Below, piece by piece: positions 1 to 6,839 of a DNA stretch of 7,983 bases. The translations under genes were made by a program, and so were the position numbers. This DNA is from Calditrichia bacterium. GTDB taxonomy: Bacteria > Calditrichota > Calditrichia > RBG-13-44-9 > J042. The stretch covers positions 1-7,983 of the forward strand of contig JAUIFT010000080.1 of assembly GCA_030430345.1 (NCBI GenBank), given 5' to 3'. The notes beneath the pieces are model-generated. The model made no database searches, was not told where the DNA came from, and saw only the letters and a program-made list of their open reading frames with translations. Within the stretch, counting starts at the first letter, position 1. Each line of letters begins with the position of its first letter.

Positions 1-588
1 ATACCAGTTGCTGCCGCCATTGGTAGTGTACTTAATAAGTCCGAATCGCCCGACAATCCAGGCGGTGGAAGCATTAACAGCACACACTGAAAAGAGGAAA
101 TCGGTGGTGCCGGCAAACTGAAATTCCCAGTTATTGCCACCATCGCTGGTATGGAAAATGATTCCCCCGCTGCCGACTGTCCAGCCATTATTGGGATCGA
201 CAAAGTGGATCGACCGGATGTATTCCGAGCCGATTGTTGTTTGTTGCTGCCAGTTGCTGCCGCCATCGCTGGTGTGGACAACCGCTGCAGCGTCTCCCCC
301 TGCCCAGCCATTATTGACATCGGTGAAATAGATCGCTTTCATTTGCTGCCCGGCAGGATTGGTTTGCATCGTCCAGCTATTGCCACCGTCGTTGGAATGA
401 AAAATATTGCCGCCGTCGCCGGTAAACCAGCCGTTATTTGCATCGACAAAACAAGTCGATCGGATGGTCTGGGTCATCACACTGCTTTGGAGAGTCCAGG
501 TTGTACCGCCGTCATTCGTGTGCAGGATGGTACCGTTGCCGCCAACCGCCCAGCCGGTATTGGCATTAATAAAATGGATCGAATGCAA
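1..588 (-). repeat. Five in-phase 41-residue (123-bp) Ycf48-type coding repeats
   Basis: The units cover residues 38-78 (466-588), 79-119 (343-465), 120-160 (220-342), 161-201 (97-219) and 202 onward (1-96, cut by the window edge). All five first tryptophans and all five second tryptophans are spaced by exactly 41 residues, so there is no insertion or deletion between units. The amino-acid sequences have diverged but keep the N-x-GW and DGG-x-x-W cores. The fifth unit is the most degenerate: GW has become AW and DGG has become NGG. Confidence 0.85.
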
Positions 589-699
589 CGAGGCCGTTGT
601 CCCACTGGTTTGGGCATGCCAGCCTGTCTGCGCATAGAGCGCACTGTAAAAGAGAAATATTAGAAACAACCAGGTGATCTTGAAACTACGTGCATACAT
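1..699 (-). CDS. Secreted Ycf48/BNR-like beta-propeller repeat protein (3' end outside the window)
   Basis: The first 233 residues are visible and the frame is still open at the left edge. Seen: an N-terminal signal peptide (basic MYARSFK, hydrophobic core, likely cut after ALYA near residue 23). Five tandem units follow, each with an N-x-GW motif (W50, W91, W132, W173; A-W214 in the fifth) and an H-[TS]-x-DGG-x-x-W motif (W68, W109, W150, W191, W232). Known: this is the signature of Ycf48-like/sortilin-type BNR repeats, which form beta-propeller blades. Ycf48 itself is a photosystem II assembly factor, but in non-photosynthetic bacteria such repeats occur in secreted proteins of unknown role, often with a C-terminal sorting domain. 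Such a tail, if present, would lie outside the window. The start is set by AGGAGG at 707-712, seven bases before the ATG. The gene lies 45 bp downstream of the PKD/IPT gene on the same strand. Exact function unknown. Confidence 0.88.
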   Translation of the reverse strand, partial: MYARSFKITWLFLIFLFYSALYAQTGWHAQTSGTTASLHSIHFINANTGWAVGGNGTILHTNDGGTTWTLQSSVMTQTIRSTCFVDANNGWFTGDGGNIFHSNDGGNSWTMQTNPAGQQMKAIYFTDVNNGWAGGDAAAVVHTSDGGSNWQQQTTIGSEYIRSIHFVDPNNGWTVGSGGIIFHTSDGGNNWEFQFAGTTDFLFSVCAVNASTAWIVGRFGLIKYTTNGGSNWY

Positions 700-726
700 G
701 AGGTTTCCTCCTGTTAGATTTATACT

Positions 727-762
727 AAAAAGTTGTTGGTTCCGCTAGTTGCTAGCGGGACC
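727..762 (-). terminator. Hairpin and U-run overlapping the PKD/IPT stop codon
   Basis: On the plus strand 742-748 (CCGCTAG) and 752-758 (CTAGCGG) are perfect inverted repeats around a 3-base loop. The stem extends through one mismatch to 738-740/760-762, giving 10 pairs in an 11-position stem. In the minus-strand transcript the hairpin is followed, after six bases, by five U (727-731). The TAG stop of the upstream gene (745-747) lies inside the 3' arm. The gap before the U-run is longer than in a textbook intrinsic terminator, so it may only attenuate transcription into the next gene. Confidence 0.4.
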
Positions 763-2235
763 CGGTCCGACTTTAAAATCGCTAGTGGTCGAATAGCTCT
801 CTCCGGTTTCCAGAACGACGACCTTAATCGGGCCGGTGGTAGCGCCGGCCGGTACTTTCCAGATCAAGCCATCGGATGTTGAATTCGGGCCCTGCGCCTG
901 TGCCTGAACATCGTTAAAATAAAGGGCATTACCGGTCACATCTAAACTGAGGTTCCAGCCGATGATATTTATCAAATCTCCCACTGCCGCGGAATCCGGT
1001 GTAAAGGAGATAATTTCCGGCGGGAGTGAGGTAATCATCATGGTATCGCGATCGGTTTCATCCTGGCTTTCTTCAACATATACCCGCAGTTCAATCAAGT
1101 ATGATCCCGGCTCAGCTGCCTGAAATGATCCGCTGGGCTGGTTATAGCCTCCGCCGAGGGCCGGACTTGCAAGGGGGGGAGATTGAGCGACGCTCCAGAT
1201 ATAGCGCAGCTCCCTCCCCAGCGGGTCGTAGGAGGCGCTGCCATCCAGGGTATAGCTGAGCGTGGGATCAATAGGGAAATTGAGGACCGTGTCCCTTCCG
1301 GCATCAGCTACCGGACCGAGAACGATAAAATCATCCGCAGCGCTGGCGACCTCTCCGGTTTCCGCCAGGGTAACAGTGATGGGCCCGCTGCTTGCACCTC
1401 CGGGAACTGCCGCCTGCAGTTCGTCGCTGGCAGCGCTCATCAGCGTTGCGGTTACCCCGTTAAATTTTACCGCATTACCGCCGCCGGCAAGATCGCTGCT
1501 GAAATTTTTGCCACTGATGGTGACAACGGTTCCCGCCATCCCGGTATCCGGCTGAACATCGCTTATTTCCGGAGGTCTGGTAATGACTTGCATGATATCG
1601 GCATCATGGTTCGTCCCGGCGATCACTTCCAGTATTATTTGGTATACGCCCGGCTCATCGACCTGAAAATTGGCCAGAATGGAGGTCCTGTTGTTAATAG
1701 AGGTTGAGGTAAGCGCCGAACGTACCGGCTTGCTAATAATGCGCCATTCATATGTGATGCCCGAGAGTCCCAGGGTGCCGCTGCCATCGAGGAATACGGT
1801 TTCACCGACATCCGCGAGTTGATCGGAACCGGCATTGGAGATTTGGTCGATGGCCTCGATTGGTTTGACAACCGTACCATTCTCATTTTCCTCGTCGGTG
1901 ACCGTGAGGGAAACCCAATAGAATCCGGGAAGGTCCGGTGTAAACTTACAGATACTTTCGTTCGTCGGGGAGAGGAAGGCCTCACTGCCCTGTGGTTTGC
2001 CTTCGACACGAAATCTCCAAAAATAAATGACGATGGGACCACCATCAGGGTTGGACGAGGGGGCGGCATCCAGAGTCACTTCCTGATTGATCAAAACCAG
2101 GCTCCCCGGACTGATGCTAAATTCCGCGTCGGGGACAGCTGTACTGGTCGGGGTGGTGCAGTTTTGGTAGATGAGCAGGCAAGAAAACAATAGTGCGGCA
2201 ATAAGTGCTTTTGAGAGATGGATTTTACCTGGCAT
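745..2235 (-). CDS. Exported protein with PKD and IPT/TIG domains, probable lipoprotein
   Basis: The product has 496 residues. Seen: a signal sequence (MPGKIHLSK, then a hydrophobic stretch to about residue 24) and five Ig-like domains. These are PKD-like at about 36-118, PKD-like at 131-219 (NAGSDQ...VFLDGSG), IPT/TIG at 221-306 (PPEISDVQPDTGMAGTVVTI), PKD-like at 308-402 (ADAGRD...TLDGSASYDP) and IPT/TIG at 404-488. The last two PKD-IPT pairs look like an internal duplication of one module. Known: both families are extracellular beta-sandwich domains used in adhesion, carbohydrate binding or as spacers; no catalytic domain is visible. Cys26 follows the hydrophobic stretch and precedes a Thr/Pro/Ser linker, as in a lipoprotein, but IYQNC is a poor lipobox. 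Cys19 (LFSC) is the alternative. The start has AAGGAG (2242-2247) six bases upstream. The gene probably shares transcription with the downstream Ycf48-like gene, subject to the hairpin at its stop codon. Confidence 0.88.
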   Translation of the reverse strand: MPGKIHLSKALIAALLFSCLLIYQNCTTPTSTAVPDAEFSISPGSLVLINQEVTLDAAPSSNPDGGPIVIYFWRFRVEGKPQGSEAFLSPTNESICKFTPDLPGFYWVSLTVTDEENENGTVVKPIEAIDQISNAGSDQLADVGETVFLDGSGTLGLSGITYEWRIISKPVRSALTSTSINNRTSILANFQVDEPGVYQIILEVIAGTNHDADIMQVITRPPEISDVQPDTGMAGTVVTISGKNFSSDLAGGGNAVKFNGVTATLMSAASDELQAAVPGGASSGPITVTLAETGEVASAADDFIVLGPVADAGRDTVLNFPIDPTLSYTLDGSASYDPLGRELRYIWSVAQSPPLASPALGGGYNQPSGSFQAAEPGSYLIELRVYVEESQDETDRDTMMITSLPPEIISFTPDSAAVGDLINIIGWNLSLDVTGNALYFNDVQAQAQGPNSTSDGLIWKVPAGATTGPIKVVVLETGESYSTTSDFKVGPGPASN

Positions 2236-2286
2236 GCTAGTCTCCTTCTTTTCTACGGTGAGAAAGGTTTTCGACAGAAATCCTCT

Positions 2287-2338
2287 GTAACGGGATCAGC
2301 GAAGTAACGCGTCTGCAGAAGCAATCGTATTTCGTTAC
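2287..2338. promoter_or_regulatory. Cluster of three GTAACG motifs, possible operator
   Basis: GTAACG occurs at 2287-2292 and 2304-2309 in direct orientation, 17 bp apart, and inverted (CGTTAC) at 2333-2338. The cluster lies 52-103 bp upstream of the PKD/IPT start codon, where a regulator site or promoter would be expected. By chance well under one copy of a given hexamer is expected in this stretch. No matching regulator is known to me, so its function is inferred from position and repetition only. Confidence 0.25.
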
Positions 2339-2708
2339 CCGCCCGATCGAAGAAGAACATACCGCGCTTTTATTCTTCCCTGCAAAATCGATATTGCTAA
2401 GAGAAATGAGGAGCGACTGAGTTTTCAGGAGGGGGCAGCATGGGATTTGGGGAGAGAATGTTAATTGCTATACAACCGGAATCCAATTCGTATGACCGGT
2501 ACTGACGTTCAGGGCAAATCAGAAGTTTAACCTTTTTGACAACACTCAGGTTTTCAATTTTTTTGGGAAATATTTTTATCCAAGTTATCGATACGTTCTC
2601 CGAAAATTTAGTAAATGAAAGCTTTATAAACACAAGCTGATTAATTTCAGAGAAACCTGTTTGTACCCTTTTCGAATGTACGAAATGGCGGCTGGCTTGT
2701 CAGTAAGT

Positions 2709-2753
2709 AAAAAATATATTGCAACACCGGGCGCCTGATTATGTGATGCCCGG
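2709..2753 (-). terminator. Possible terminator after the DUF1203 gene
   Basis: Thirteen bases after the DUF1203 stop the minus-strand transcript contains CCGGGC, a 15-base loop and GCCCGG (plus coordinates 2748-2753 and 2727-2732). A run of six U lies about 12 bases further on (2709-2714). The GC-rich 6-bp stem is good, but the large loop and the distance to the U-run make it a weak intrinsic terminator. Confidence 0.35.
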
Positions 2754-2765
2754 ATAGTGAAATCT

Positions 2766-3239
2766 TCAGACACGTTGCACCGCGCAGTTATAGCACCCCG
2801 GACCGGCATTGTGAATGTGTAAATAATCAACTTCCGCATCCGCAAAACAATCCTGGATGACCTCATTCAGTTTATGCCCGTCCGTCACCCGGGAAGATAG
2901 CATCATTGCCGTCCGATTATAAGCGCGCACGGAAAGCTGGCGATGCAGCAGCATAGCAGGAATTTCATTCATCGTGGGTTTGGCAGTTTCGGCATTTTTC
3001 CGTATATACACCGGACCATTCGCTTGATAGGGGGAGGAAACAGCGTGGTGGGCAAATGCTGTCAGTATTATTGTTTCGCCGACGGCTGCATCCTGCAGGC
3101 TGACCCGGCAGGGATAACCGGGATGTTGATCAGCGACTTTGCGAATAACGCCTAAATTAGCCAATTCATCATCAGCGAGATTAAACAAATGCTCAAAATT
3201 GTTTTTATCGGCAGCAACAACTTGAAAATTAGTATTCAT
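2766..3239 (-). CDS. DUF1203 family protein
   Basis: The 157-residue product matches the DUF1203 (PF06718) pattern over its whole length. Seen: DDELANLG at 23-30, HPGYPCRVSLQDA at 39-51, SPYQANGPVYIR at 69-80, LSVRAYN at 102-108 and HIHNAGPGCY at 141-150. Known: this is a small, widespread soluble family with no established biochemical role. The conserved Cys44, the HxHN motif and the Cys149/Cys152 pair suggest a metal- or redox-related site, but that is inference. There is no signal peptide, so it is likely cytoplasmic. The start at 3239 is preferred over an in-frame one at 3290: it has GGAGGG eight bases upstream and gives the usual family N-terminus. The gene is divergent from the LytTR regulator across a 197-bp intergenic region, and no functional partner is obvious. 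Confidence 0.9.
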   Translation of the reverse strand: MNTNFQVVAADKNNFEHLFNLADDELANLGVIRKVADQHPGYPCRVSLQDAAVGETIILTAFAHHAVSSPYQANGPVYIRKNAETAKPTMNEIPAMLLHRQLSVRAYNRTAMMLSSRVTDGHKLNEVIQDCFADAEVDYLHIHNAGPGCYNCAVQRV

Positions 3240-3247
3240 CGGAAAAG

Positions 3248-3253
3248 CCCTCC
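3248..3253 (-). promoter_or_regulatory. Ribosome binding site setting the DUF1203 start
   Basis: GGAGGG on the minus strand lies eight bases before the ATG at 3239. The longer in-frame candidates further upstream have no such site, and their extra 17 residues do not belong to the family. This decides the start. Confidence 0.7.
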
Positions 3254-3436
3254 GTTTTGTAAATAATTGTTCGGTCATTCTCGATGACAAAGAAATAATT
3301 CACCGGCGTTTTTTCCACCCGATAATTGCGGAATTTTAGAGAGGGCACGAAAAAAGCATTTGCAAGTCATACAAGATTTTATGAGAACCTTTCGAGGAAA
3401 ATGTGGTATCTTCCTAAAAATGGATGCGAAAGTATA

Positions 3437-4228
3437 ATGAGTGAGAAATTGCGGATTTTGATTGTCGATGATGAGCGCCCGGCCCGGGAACGTATTCGCG
3501 AATTGCTGGCCGCTGCTGATGTCGAGATTGTTGCTGAAAGCAAAAATGGCCTGGAAGCACTGGAGAAAATTCGGGAAATGAAACCGGCGTTGGTTTTTCT
3601 GGATATCCAGATGCCCGGCATGGATGGTTTCGCTGTATTGCAAGCCCTGAAACCGGCAGAATTACCGGTGATTATTTTTGTGACAGCCTTCGATCAATAT
3701 GCGATTCGTGCTTTCGACGTCAACGCCATTGATTATTTGCTAAAGCCATTTAGCGATGAGCGCTTTGATGCAGCGTTGGCAAAAGCGCGCCGGCAGTGTG
3801 AACAAAATGATCAGGAAGATAACGACCGGCAGCGCTTGCTGGATCTGCTCGATGGTCTGCAAGCCAGTGGAGAAGGAGAGCGGCAGCGCTTGCCACTGGA
3901 TCGACTGGCGGTAAAAACTTCCGATCGGATTTTGCTGCTTAAAACCGAAGAAATCGACTGGATCGAAGCGGCCGGTGTTTATGTCAATCTGCATATCGGG
4001 CGGCGCAGCTATCTTTACCGCGAAACGATCGGTGCGCTTGCTGTACAGCTTGATGCCCGCCAGTTTATTCGCATTCACCGCTCAACGATTGTTAACATTG
4101 ATCGTATCCGCGAATTGCAGCCGCGCGCTCCCGGGGAATACTACGTCATTCTTCAGGATAACTCTGCCCTCAAGCTCAGCCGTGGCTACAGATCAAATCT
4201 TCGGAAACGCCTTGGAAAACCGTTTTAA
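3437..4228 (+). CDS. LytTR-family response regulator (LytR/AlgR type)
   Basis: The 263-residue product has a receiver domain at about 5-120 and a LytTR DNA-binding domain at about 152-260. Seen: acidic pocket D11-D12, phospho-acceptor D56 in FLDIQMPGMDG, T83, and K103 in LLKPF, so every residue needed for phosphorylation is present. The LytTR part shows IDWIEAAGVYVNL and FIRIHRSTIVN (210-220), then a basic C-terminus. Known: these proteins take phosphate from LytS-type kinases and bind direct-repeat promoter sites. The ATG at 3437 begins directly at the receiver fold, but has only a poor Shine-Dalgarno. An in-frame ATG at 3401 follows GAGG too closely (3 bases), and one at 3326 adds 37 unrelated residues. 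No kinase gene adjoins it; a LytS-type kinase begins 3.5 kb downstream at 7714. Transcription probably ends at 4345-4364. Confidence 0.95.
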   Translation: MSEKLRILIVDDERPARERIRELLAAADVEIVAESKNGLEALEKIREMKPALVFLDIQMPGMDGFAVLQALKPAELPVIIFVTAFDQYAIRAFDVNAIDYLLKPFSDERFDAALAKARRQCEQNDQEDNDRQRLLDLLDGLQASGEGERQRLPLDRLAVKTSDRILLLKTEEIDWIEAAGVYVNLHIGRRSYLYRETIGALAVQLDARQFIRIHRSTIVNIDRIRELQPRAPGEYYVILQDNSALKLSRGYRSNLRKRLGKPF

Positions 4229-4245
4229 ATGGCCAATGATTAATA

Positions 4246-4297
4246 TTCAATGTTCAATGCAAAAGTTTTAAAACTTTGAACGCTGAACTTTGAACTT
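4246..4297. repeat. Heptamer pairs flanking a 16-bp palindrome
   Basis: Seen: TTCAATG twice in tandem (4246-4259), a perfect palindrome AAAGTTTTAAAACTTT (4262-4277), then TGAACTT twice in tandem (4284-4297). The left and right heptamer blocks are imperfect reverse complements: 4252-4256 pairs with 4284-4288 and 4246-4250 with 4290-4294. The whole element can therefore fold into a long AT-rich hairpin with internal mismatches. It sits 17 bp after the response regulator stop. It has no coding potential and looks like a dispersed intergenic repeat, which one window cannot prove. Confidence 0.6.
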
Positions 4298-4344
4298 CAT
4301 ACCAAATTTCTCTCCACTTATCCCAGCATATCGTTATTCACAAC

Positions 4345-4364
4345 ATCCGAATTGCGGATTTTTT
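4345..4364 (+). terminator. Intrinsic terminator downstream of the response regulator
   Basis: ATCCG (4345-4349), a 5-base loop and CGGAT (4355-4359) run directly into six T (4359-4364). The stem is short, but the U-run is well placed, 117 bp after the regulator stop and about 60 bp before the next start. It would separate the regulator from the secreted-protein genes that follow. Confidence 0.5.
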
Positions 4365-4415
4365 CCCGGTTAATATTTTAGCAAGACTTACTGACGCAAC
4401 TTTCTAGATAACTGT

Positions 4416-4419
4416 GGAG
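4416..4419 (+). promoter_or_regulatory. Ribosome binding site choosing ATG 4426 over GTG 4414
   Basis: GGAG lies six bases before the ATG at 4426. An in-frame GTG at 4414 would overlap this site, has no Shine-Dalgarno of its own, and would add four residues ahead of the basic signal-peptide start. The ATG is therefore preferred. Confidence 0.65.
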
Positions 4420-4425
4420 ATTCTT

Positions 4426-5586
4426 ATGAAGATGAAACAAACCTGCCGAATTTATGCTTTCCTGATCATATTACTAATTAGTTGGCCAACAATGGCCCAG
4501 GAAATTTTTTTTGATGATTTTTCCAATGGCCTGGATAAATGGATTGTCGGAACGGAAGATTACATCCGGATCGTTGATACTGGCGATCGCCAATATGGAA
4601 AAGCGCTGAAAATGTTTCCCGGCATCACCTTCCCTTACGCGCTGGTAAAAAACTCTGAAGACTGGCATCGCTACGAAGTGAGCGGCGATGTGCTTTTTCC
4701 GGACAGCGGGCATAGCTATATGGCATTGATCTATCACTATATGGAGGATGGAGAGCGGGCGGATATGGGGAGCCTCTACATCAAGGGGAATGGCAGCTAT
4801 ATTCGCGTTAATCCTCGTTTTGACCGCAATCCGCTGCGCACACTCTATGAAGAATTTAAAACACCATTGACCGGAAACGCCGCGATAAAAATAGGGGAGT
4901 GGCAGCGTTTTAAGGCGGAAATATTTGACAATGTCTGCCATTTGTATGTTGGGGACATGGAAACGCCGCAGGTGACATTCGATGCATTACCGTTAACCAG
5001 TGGCATGTTCGGATTTAAGCCACGCGTTGTTGGCGCGCCGGCGATTATCGATAATATCAGGGTTCGGCGCATTGAGCAATTAAAATATCAGGGGGCGCCT
5101 CGCCCGGACATTCCATATTCTCCGGAAACATTGACCACTGAGTGGGAAGTGATCGGACCGTTTGATGGTGCGCAACCGGCGATCGAAATGGGGGAAATCT
5201 CCGGCGAACAAAGATATTATCAAGATGGCAATGCTTATCGCTGGGAGAAATTTGCTACGGATAAACGGGGGTGCCTGGTAACGGCAAAAATTACCGGATT
5301 TACCCAGGGGGAAAGCGTTGCTTATTTTCGCACCATTATCGAAGCCGACAACCCACGGGAAATAACTCTGGATTTTAGCACTCGGGAAGATTTGGCGCTT
5401 TGGCTGAACGGCGAATTTTTGGGTTACGCCTATACGGACCGCTACGCCTGGTACGATTTCCGAACAAATCCCGAACATAATAGCGGCGCCTCAACGCATC
5501 AGATTAACAAAGGAAAAAATGAGCTGATTATTCGGGTCCGTGGCGGAAAATATGCCGGTGGGGGATTTTTTATTTATGCGAAGTGA
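4426..5586 (+). CDS. Exported two-domain protein: concanavalin-like plus galactose-binding-like
   Basis: The product has 386 residues. Seen: a signal peptide (MKMKQTCR, hydrophobic core, likely cut after PTMA near residue 24). Next is a domain at about 27-216 beginning FFDDFSNGLDKW and ending IIDNIRVRR, with the layout of LamG/3-keto-disaccharide-hydrolase-like concanavalin beta-sandwiches. After a proline-rich linker the second domain at about 236-386 has WEVIGPFDG (240-248), VAYFRTIIEA and LALWLNGEFLG (323-333). This is the pattern of galactose-binding-like beta-sandwiches attached to many carbohydrate-active enzymes. No catalytic residues could be assigned, so it may bind rather than cleave a glycan. 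It is 58 bp upstream of the beta-helix gene on the same strand with no terminator between, so the two are probably co-transcribed. Fold assignment is by eye; the substrate is unknown. Confidence 0.85.
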   Translation: MKMKQTCRIYAFLIILLISWPTMAQEIFFDDFSNGLDKWIVGTEDYIRIVDTGDRQYGKALKMFPGITFPYALVKNSEDWHRYEVSGDVLFPDSGHSYMALIYHYMEDGERADMGSLYIKGNGSYIRVNPRFDRNPLRTLYEEFKTPLTGNAAIKIGEWQRFKAEIFDNVCHLYVGDMETPQVTFDALPLTSGMFGFKPRVVGAPAIIDNIRVRRIEQLKYQGAPRPDIPYSPETLTTEWEVIGPFDGAQPAIEMGEISGEQRYYQDGNAYRWEKFATDKRGCLVTAKITGFTQGESVAYFRTIIEADNPREITLDFSTREDLALWLNGEFLGYAYTDRYAWYDFRTNPEHNSGASTHQINKGKNELIIRVRGGKYAGGGFFIYAK

Positions 5587-5644
5587 ATAGGAGAGCGGAA
5601 CCTCACAACCAAAGGGAGTGCAACCATAAACCAAGGAGTATTCA

Positions 5645-6727
5645 ATGAAGCAATTTCTGAAAAGATTTAATCGCTATTTGAGCGTATTGATATTTTTTCT
5701 GTTAATCTCGGCAGTCAATGCAGAAGTAATATATCTCGATAGCCGCAATGGTGATGATGCCAATCCGGGAAGTAAAGAACAGCCGGTAAAGACATTCCTA
5801 AAAGCAGCGGAGATGATTAATAATAGCACTGAAACAGGGGGGGCGACAGTGATCGTCGCGGCGGGCGTCTATCCCCTGGCGGAGCGAATCCTGCTTAAAA
5901 ATGAACGCCCTTTTAGCCGGGAGGAGCGCTTAACGATTCGAGCCGCGATTTTACCGGGAGATGCGGACTGGCGGCCGGGAATGATGCCGGTGTTGATCTC
6001 CACCCAGGAACGTGCCGCCCCGGATATCAGCAAAGAGCGCGGCACAACGATGTATGGCCTTCAGGTGGAAGTGAACCATGTAACCATTCAGGGACTGAAG
6101 TTCCTCGGCAATGCCGCACCGCATAATCGCTATTACCCGATTCGCCGCAATGGTAAAAATTTACGGGATCTGAAAGTCACGCAATGCCTGTTTGTCGGTG
6201 ACCGCCACGCCTTACCGATTCATGTGGCAATTATTGCCAATGGCCATGAACTGGTGGTTGAACATAGCGTTTTTTACAATTGCAAAAATTCCGTGGTTTT
6301 CTGGAATGTTGAAGAAGGGAAAAGTTACGGCAATGCCATGCGCAATTGTATTGTCGAAGGCGCTTATCGTACCGGCGTTTGGGCAGTCGCTACCGCTGAT
6401 GATTTCGAATTCAGCAATAATGTTTTTAATCGCTGCGATTATTTCTTTGTTCGCAATAATATCAATCAGGAAACCTTTCATCTGAAGAATTCAATTATTA
6501 GCAATTACAACCACTTTTCCGGATATGGCACCGCCAGCGGACCAACCGGCGAAACCGGGTCGGAAATTACCTACCGGGAAGAAAACCTGGAAAAGAATGC
6601 CACGGTGAAATTGGAAACCGGCGCGGTTTATCCGGCGGAGCTCAGTTTGATGACGACGAATAATTATCTCCATCCCGTAAAGGACAGCGCGGCGGCTAAA
6701 TTAGGCGCCGGTTTGTTTAAAAAGTAG
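5645..6727 (+). CDS. Secreted right-handed parallel beta-helix protein (DUF1565/pectate-lyase-like fold)
   Basis: The product has 360 residues. Seen: a signal peptide (MKQFLKRFNR, hydrophobic core, likely cut after AVNA near residue 26). Then comes VIYLDSRNGDDANPGSKEQP, the typical N-terminus of DUF1565-type beta-helix proteins. Successive coil-like strands follow: VTIQGLKFLGN (146-156), LKVTQCLFVGD (176-186), LVVEHSVFYNC (203-213), NAMRNCIVEGA (230-240), FEFSNNVFNRC (254-264) and FHLKNSIISNY (278-288). The C-terminus, DSAAAKLGAGLF, resembles the usual final coil. Known: this fold includes polysaccharide lyases, epimerases and non-catalytic surface proteins. I cannot assign calcium or catalytic residues of a named lyase family. 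The start has AAGGAG (5633-5638) six bases upstream. The gene is probably in an operon with the preceding one; no terminator is evident after it. Confidence 0.87.
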   Translation: MKQFLKRFNRYLSVLIFFLLISAVNAEVIYLDSRNGDDANPGSKEQPVKTFLKAAEMINNSTETGGATVIVAAGVYPLAERILLKNERPFSREERLTIRAAILPGDADWRPGMMPVLISTQERAAPDISKERGTTMYGLQVEVNHVTIQGLKFLGNAAPHNRYYPIRRNGKNLRDLKVTQCLFVGDRHALPIHVAIIANGHELVVEHSVFYNCKNSVVFWNVEEGKSYGNAMRNCIVEGAYRTGVWAVATADDFEFSNNVFNRCDYFFVRNNINQETFHLKNSIISNYNHFSGYGTASGPTGETGSEITYREENLEKNATVKLETGAVYPAELSLMTTNNYLHPVKDSAAAKLGAGLFKK

Positions 6728-6839
6728 TGATCTTGTGGAAAAACCCGATATTTTTATTCAAGGAGACAAAACTGTCTAAAAATAAATTTGCTTCACCATT
6801 TTGCTGAAATTACACTGTGGAAAATGCGGGTTTAAACTT

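Larger units (their letters stand above)
2236..2765. other. Long intergenic region with no convincing gene
   Basis: About 530 bases lie between the DUF1203 stop and the PKD/IPT start, both on the minus strand. The open frames here are short, use non-ATG starts without ribosome sites, or overlap neighbours, and show no recognisable protein. The part nearest the PKD/IPT gene presumably holds its promoter, but I could not pick out a good -35/-10 pair. It contains three GTAACG hexamers (2287-2338) and a small hairpin (ACAGA/TCTGT, 2274-2288). A plus-strand mini-frame of 21 codons at 2440-2505 has a good Shine-Dalgarno (AGGAGG) but nothing else in its favour. Confidence 0.6.

Noticed and set aside
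151..663. Plus-strand open frame of 170 codons
   Set aside because: It lies opposite the Ycf48-like repeat gene, whose minus-strand product has a signal peptide, a Shine-Dalgarno sequence and clear repeat motifs. The plus frame is a by-product of the repeat composition.
1183..1707. Plus-strand open frame of 174 codons
   Set aside because: It is fully inside the PKD/IPT gene on the other strand, with no recognisable protein.
2440..2505. Plus-strand 21-codon frame with AGGAGG seven bases upstream
   Set aside because: The ribosome site is good, but the frame is very short, has no signal or family motif, and may arise by chance in a G-rich stretch. Kept only as a note in the gap description.
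2536..2541. Perfect TTGACA in the intergenic gap (plus strand)
   Set aside because: There is no -10 box at a usable distance, and no plus-strand gene follows.
2397..2633. Minus-strand frame of 78 codons in the intergenic gap
   Set aside because: It has a GTG start without ribosome site, a low-complexity Lys/Ile/Ser composition, and no recognised motif.
3285..3290. TTGTCA on the minus strand as a -35 for the DUF1203 gene
   Set aside because: The hexamer at the correct spacing (3262-3267) matches the -10 consensus at only three positions.
3433..3438. Perfect TATAAT overlapping the regulator start codon
   Set aside because: No acceptable -35 lies 16-18 bp upstream, and a promoter here would start transcription inside the gene and lose the receiver N-terminus.
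5612..5619. AAGGGAGT as a second ribosome site before the beta-helix gene
   Set aside because: No start codon lies at a suitable distance in any frame; AAGGAG at 5633-5638 already serves the ATG at 5645.
6734..6824. TGTGGAAAA occurring twice (6734-6742 and 6816-6824)
   Set aside because: A short A-rich 9-mer repeated once in AT-rich intergenic DNA, with differing flanks; not enough to call a site.
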